Source of the DNA: Triparma columacea
Taxonomy: Eukaryota > Sar > Bolidophyceae > Parmales > Triparmaceae
Length of the DNA stretch: 19,812 nt
NCBI GenBank assembly: GCA_030267965.1
Contig: BRYA01001233.1
Coordinates: forward strand, 1 to 19,812
Direction: 5' to 3'
Shown here piece by piece: positions 17,412-19,812 of this stretch; position 1 is the stretch's first letter, and each line of letters begins with the position of its first letter. The notes beneath the pieces are model-generated. The model was not told where the DNA came from. It did not search any database and saw nothing but the letters and a program-made list of their open reading frames with translations. The translations under genes were made by a program, and so were the position numbers.

Positions 17412-19601
17412 ATGTCGGAGGCTCCCCCCGTAGCGACTGAGATTGCCTCTGCTTCAGAGCAGCAGAGTAGCGTGCCTGTGCTGTCTGGCCCTGCCACCAC
17501 CGATAAACCCCCCCAGACGGAGGCCTCCCCCCCTCCTCCTCCTCAGCCAGTGCTGAAGGACGAGCTGGCGCACCTTCCTGTTGATGCAAAGCTGACTGAG
17601 TTGATAATTACTTCGTACGAGGGCGAAAAGGACGAAGACGGGAGGTTTGAGGGGAAGGGGAAGGCAGTCTTTGTCGATGGGAATGTGTACGAGGGTGGGT
17701 TCCACCTGGGAATGATGCACGGCAAGGGATGTTACACTTTTAGAGACGGTGTATATTATGATGGGAGCTTCTTCTACAACAAGATTACGGGCGCGGGGAC
17801 TTACAAGTGGCCCGACTCCTCCTCCTACACTGGAGAGGTCAAGGACGGCCTCCGCCACGGGAAGGGGACATTCGTTTCTCCCGATCAGGTAACCACGTAC
17901 GATGGTGACTGGGTTAGCGGGAAGCGGGAGGGCCTCGGGACGATATACTACGACGAGGACAAGGCGGTTTACTACAAAGGCCAGTGGGTTGCAAACCAGA
18001 GGTCCGGGAAGGGCCTCGTCGTCTACCCCTCCGGGAACACCTATGACGGGGAGTGGAAGGCGAACAGGAAGAACGGAAAGGGTGAGATGTTTTGGGCGGA
18101 CAAGAACGAGAAGTACTCTGGGGACTGGAAGGATGACAGGCAGGATGGGTTTGGGGAACACGTGTGGCTGGCCGGGAACGAGGCTCACTTCGACAAGGGG
18201 GACACCACTAAGCAGCGTTGCAACCTCTACAGCGGGCAGTGGGTGGATGGCCAACGACACGGAATCGGCACCTTTTTCTACGCCAACGGCAGTCAGTACC
18301 ACGGGAGTTGGGAGAACAACATCAAGCAGGGCTTCGGTGTCTTCACGTACCCGGACGGGCACGTGTACGAGGGGGGTTTCGAGAACGATCGGATGCCATC
18401 GAGATCGGACGCCGTTAGGGCCTCCGAGGACGTGGCCCCCCAGCTCAAGTTGAACATTTCCGACATTACCGACACGAGCACTGAAAACGCGATGCACGAG
18501 GTCAAGCTCCTAGAGAATGTGCTCCTCCGCTACAACACCGAGTTCAAGGTGGTTTACAAGCATTATGCCCAGATTGAGGTTGGCAAGATTGTTGGGGAGG
18601 GCACACAAGTTGCATCGGGCGCTAACGGAATATCCGCCATGACTCTCAACCCCAGTGCCTCCACTGCCAACCTTCCCACGGTTTTCACAATGAATATGGA
18701 GCAGCTTAGGCATCTGTGCAAGGACTGCAAGCTCCTCAGCACCAGGCTGACCTTTGCTGAGGTTCACGAAATTTTCTTTCGCATGAGGCGGCATCACGCC
18801 CTCTCCATAAGCGCGGCGTGGGAGGGAGACGGGAAAAAGAAGGACGGGGGGGTATTTTACGATGGGGAGGATGAGGGGGGCTACTCCCTCTACGATCCCT
18901 TCAGGCCCGTGCTCTTCAGGGAGTTCGTTGAGGGCATCGTGAGGATAGCGTACACGAAGTACTGCATTCTCAACCCGGAGGTTACGATCAAAACGGCAAT
19001 TGAGGGGGTCGTAGAGGACCACCTTAGGGTATACGCGACCCAGACGGGACTAGACATAGCGGAGGACAAGATGGCTGAGCCCAAGGTGCAGAACGCAATT
19101 TCTGCCAACATGCCTCTCTTTGAGACTATCTGGGCCAAATACGCCGTTGCGGGGAGAGGTTCTGGGGTCATGCTGCTAAGGGAGTTTGTTCTCTTCGCTA
19201 CGGACTGCTCTAGCTTTGGAAAGCGAAGGAGCAAGAACGTCAAGGAAATCTTGAGTCTCACCCGTCCGGCTGAGGCCAGTCACCACAACCACCACCACTA
19301 CCACCACCACCACGAAGACGAAAATGGCCCGAATACCGACGTTCTGGACAGTTGCCTCGTCAAGGCTGAATTCTTGGAGGCTCTCGTGAGACTCTCTGCT
19401 GACAGCAACAAGGAGCAGGTACCCTTGCAGGAGAAGGTCAAGCTTTACGTCACGGGAACCCTCGCCCCCCTCATGGACAACTTCGAGGATGCCAAACCTG
19501 GGCAGAACAAGATCAAGGTAACCGGTTTGGGAGGGCAGAAACTTGTCACTGCTCATATGACCAAGGCCAGAAATAAGCCACCAAGGAAGGTTGTGCTTTA
19601 A
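17412..19601 (+). CDS. RSPH10B: Radial spoke head 10-like MORN-repeat protein
   Basis: Probably a radial spoke component of the flagellar axoneme, by family resemblance to RSPH10B. The single exon encodes 729 residues. The N-terminal 60 are Pro/Ser-rich. About ten or eleven MORN repeats follow (about 68-337), each near 23 residues with YxGxW/F and GxG patterns such as TYDGEWKANRKNGKG. The region after about 345 matches my memory of the RSPH10B C-terminal region: a helix with LLRYNTEFKVVYKHYA, then LRHLCKDCKL, a FAEVHEIFFRM segment and FREFVEGIVRIAY. A His-rich patch lies at about 623-635. The ATG at 17412 is the first in the frame. MORN proteins also occur outside flagella, but the C-terminal region supports the spoke call. 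It is divergent from the charged-protein gene and is followed closely by another frame. Confidence 0.92.
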   Translation: MSEAPPVATEIASASEQQSSVPVLSGPATTDKPPQTEASPPPPPQPVLKDELAHLPVDAKLTELIITSYEGEKDEDGRFEGKGKAVFVDGNVYEGGFHLGMMHGKGCYTFRDGVYYDGSFFYNKITGAGTYKWPDSSSYTGEVKDGLRHGKGTFVSPDQVTTYDGDWVSGKREGLGTIYYDEDKAVYYKGQWVANQRSGKGLVVYPSGNTYDGEWKANRKNGKGEMFWADKNEKYSGDWKDDRQDGFGEHVWLAGNEAHFDKGDTTKQRCNLYSGQWVDGQRHGIGTFFYANGSQYHGSWENNIKQGFGVFTYPDGHVYEGGFENDRMPSRSDAVRASEDVAPQLKLNISDITDTSTENAMHEVKLLENVLLRYNTEFKVVYKHYAQIEVGKIVGEGTQVASGANGISAMTLNPSASTANLPTVFTMNMEQLRHLCKDCKLLSTRLTFAEVHEIFFRMRRHHALSISAAWEGDGKKKDGGVFYDGEDEGGYSLYDPFRPVLFREFVEGIVRIAYTKYCILNPEVTIKTAIEGVVEDHLRVYATQTGLDIAEDKMAEPKVQNAISANMPLFETIWAKYAVAGRGSGVMLLREFVLFATDCSSFGKRRSKNVKEILSLTRPAEASHHNHHHYHHHHEDENGPNTDVLDSCLVKAEFLEALVRLSADSNKEQVPLQEKVKLYVTGTLAPLMDNFEDAKPGQNKIKVTGLGGQKLVTAHMTKARNKPPRKVVL

Positions 19602-19619
19602 GCGCATCGAAAAATAACG

Positions 19620-19639
19620 GCGCCACGGAAGCGTGGTGC
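19620..19639 (+). repeat. 8-bp hairpin with GAAG loop after the RSPH10B-like stop
   Basis: GCGCCACG (19620-19627) pairs with CGTGGTGC (19632-19639) around a four-base GAAG loop, with one G-U wobble. It starts 18 nt after the TAA stop. It may be a 3' UTR structure, or may affect termination or the start of the next gene; no function can be assigned. Confidence 0.55.
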
Positions 19640-19661
19640 GGCAGGCGGAACGGATGGATTA

Positions 19662-19812
19662 ATGTTTACCATAACTTGTTACGAGATGCAAAATTTACAA
19701 CTTTCCACAAGGCCTAAGACCCTGGCGGAGGATGTCAAGGGTTTGTTCTACACTGAGGAGGAGATCACCAACTTTGAAGATGCAGCCTACATCGAGGAGC
19801 AGAGGGGCATGG
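19662..19812 (+). CDS. Start of a further gene, truncated by the window end
   Basis: From ATG at 19662, with a second in-frame ATG at 19686, the frame stays open to the window end and gives about 50 residues. The later part uses the same GC-rich codon style as the confirmed genes and is charged and helical in character (KTLAEDVKGLFYTEEEITNF). I do not recognise it. The gap from the RSPH10B-like stop is only 60 or 84 bp. The frame is the same as that of the upstream gene, with no stop between. It could be a separate tandem gene, which is more likely, or an extension reached by readthrough. Confidence 0.55.
   Translation, partial: MFTITCYEMQNLQLSTRPKTLAEDVKGLFYTEEEITNFEDAAYIEEQRGM

Noticed and set aside
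17454..18497. Open frame of 347 codons on the minus strand
   Set aside because: It is antisense to the MORN repeats and only reflects the codon pattern of that gene.
1..19812. tRNA, rRNA, CRISPR or transposon signatures
   Set aside because: No cloverleaf, rRNA core, spaced repeats, terminal repeats or transposase-like frame was seen on either strand.

Overview
The window looks like nuclear DNA of a protist. Long, nearly intron-free open frames use GC-rich codons. The four introns I can place are 60-175 bp, with GTGAGT or GTAAGT donors, NAG acceptors and mostly CTAAC-like branch motifs. Gaps between genes are only about 60-230 bp. Two genes point to a flagellated cell: a soluble adenylyl cyclase and a radial-spoke head MORN protein. 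A myosin with an ankyrin-PH-ankyrin-C2-like tail fits the varied myosins of stramenopiles and other SAR protists. I cannot fix the lineage from the sequence alone.

Layout. 1-767: no supportable gene, but a perfect hairpin, a G-quadruplex-type tract and a poly(A) signal. 768-6409 (-): three-exon, 1783-residue soluble adenylyl cyclase (ADCY10 type), with both cyclase halves, a P-loop ATPase region and a helical tail. 6410-6638: short divergent promoter. 6639-10933 (+): two-exon, 1390-residue IQ-motif/coiled-coil protein of unknown function, with a hexanucleotide-encoded Glu-Gly tract. 11034-15557 (+): single-exon, 1507-residue myosin heavy chain. 15660-17228 (-): two-exon, 502-residue uncharacterised charged protein. 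17229-17411: second divergent promoter. 17412-19601 (+): 729-residue RSPH10B-like protein. 19662-19812 (+): start of another gene, cut by the window end.

How the genes may fit together. In other eukaryotes soluble adenylyl cyclase makes cAMP from bicarbonate/Ca2+ cues in and near flagella, and RSPH10B belongs to the radial spoke that passes regulatory signals to dynein. The IQ protein and the myosin both carry predicted calmodulin-type light-chain sites. A linked cAMP/Ca2+/flagellum-cytoskeleton neighbourhood is therefore plausible, but it is inferred from gene content and the two divergent promoters. The best candidates for something new are the myosin tail architecture, the exchanged basic residues at the predicted bicarbonate site of the cyclase, and the two uncharacterised proteins.
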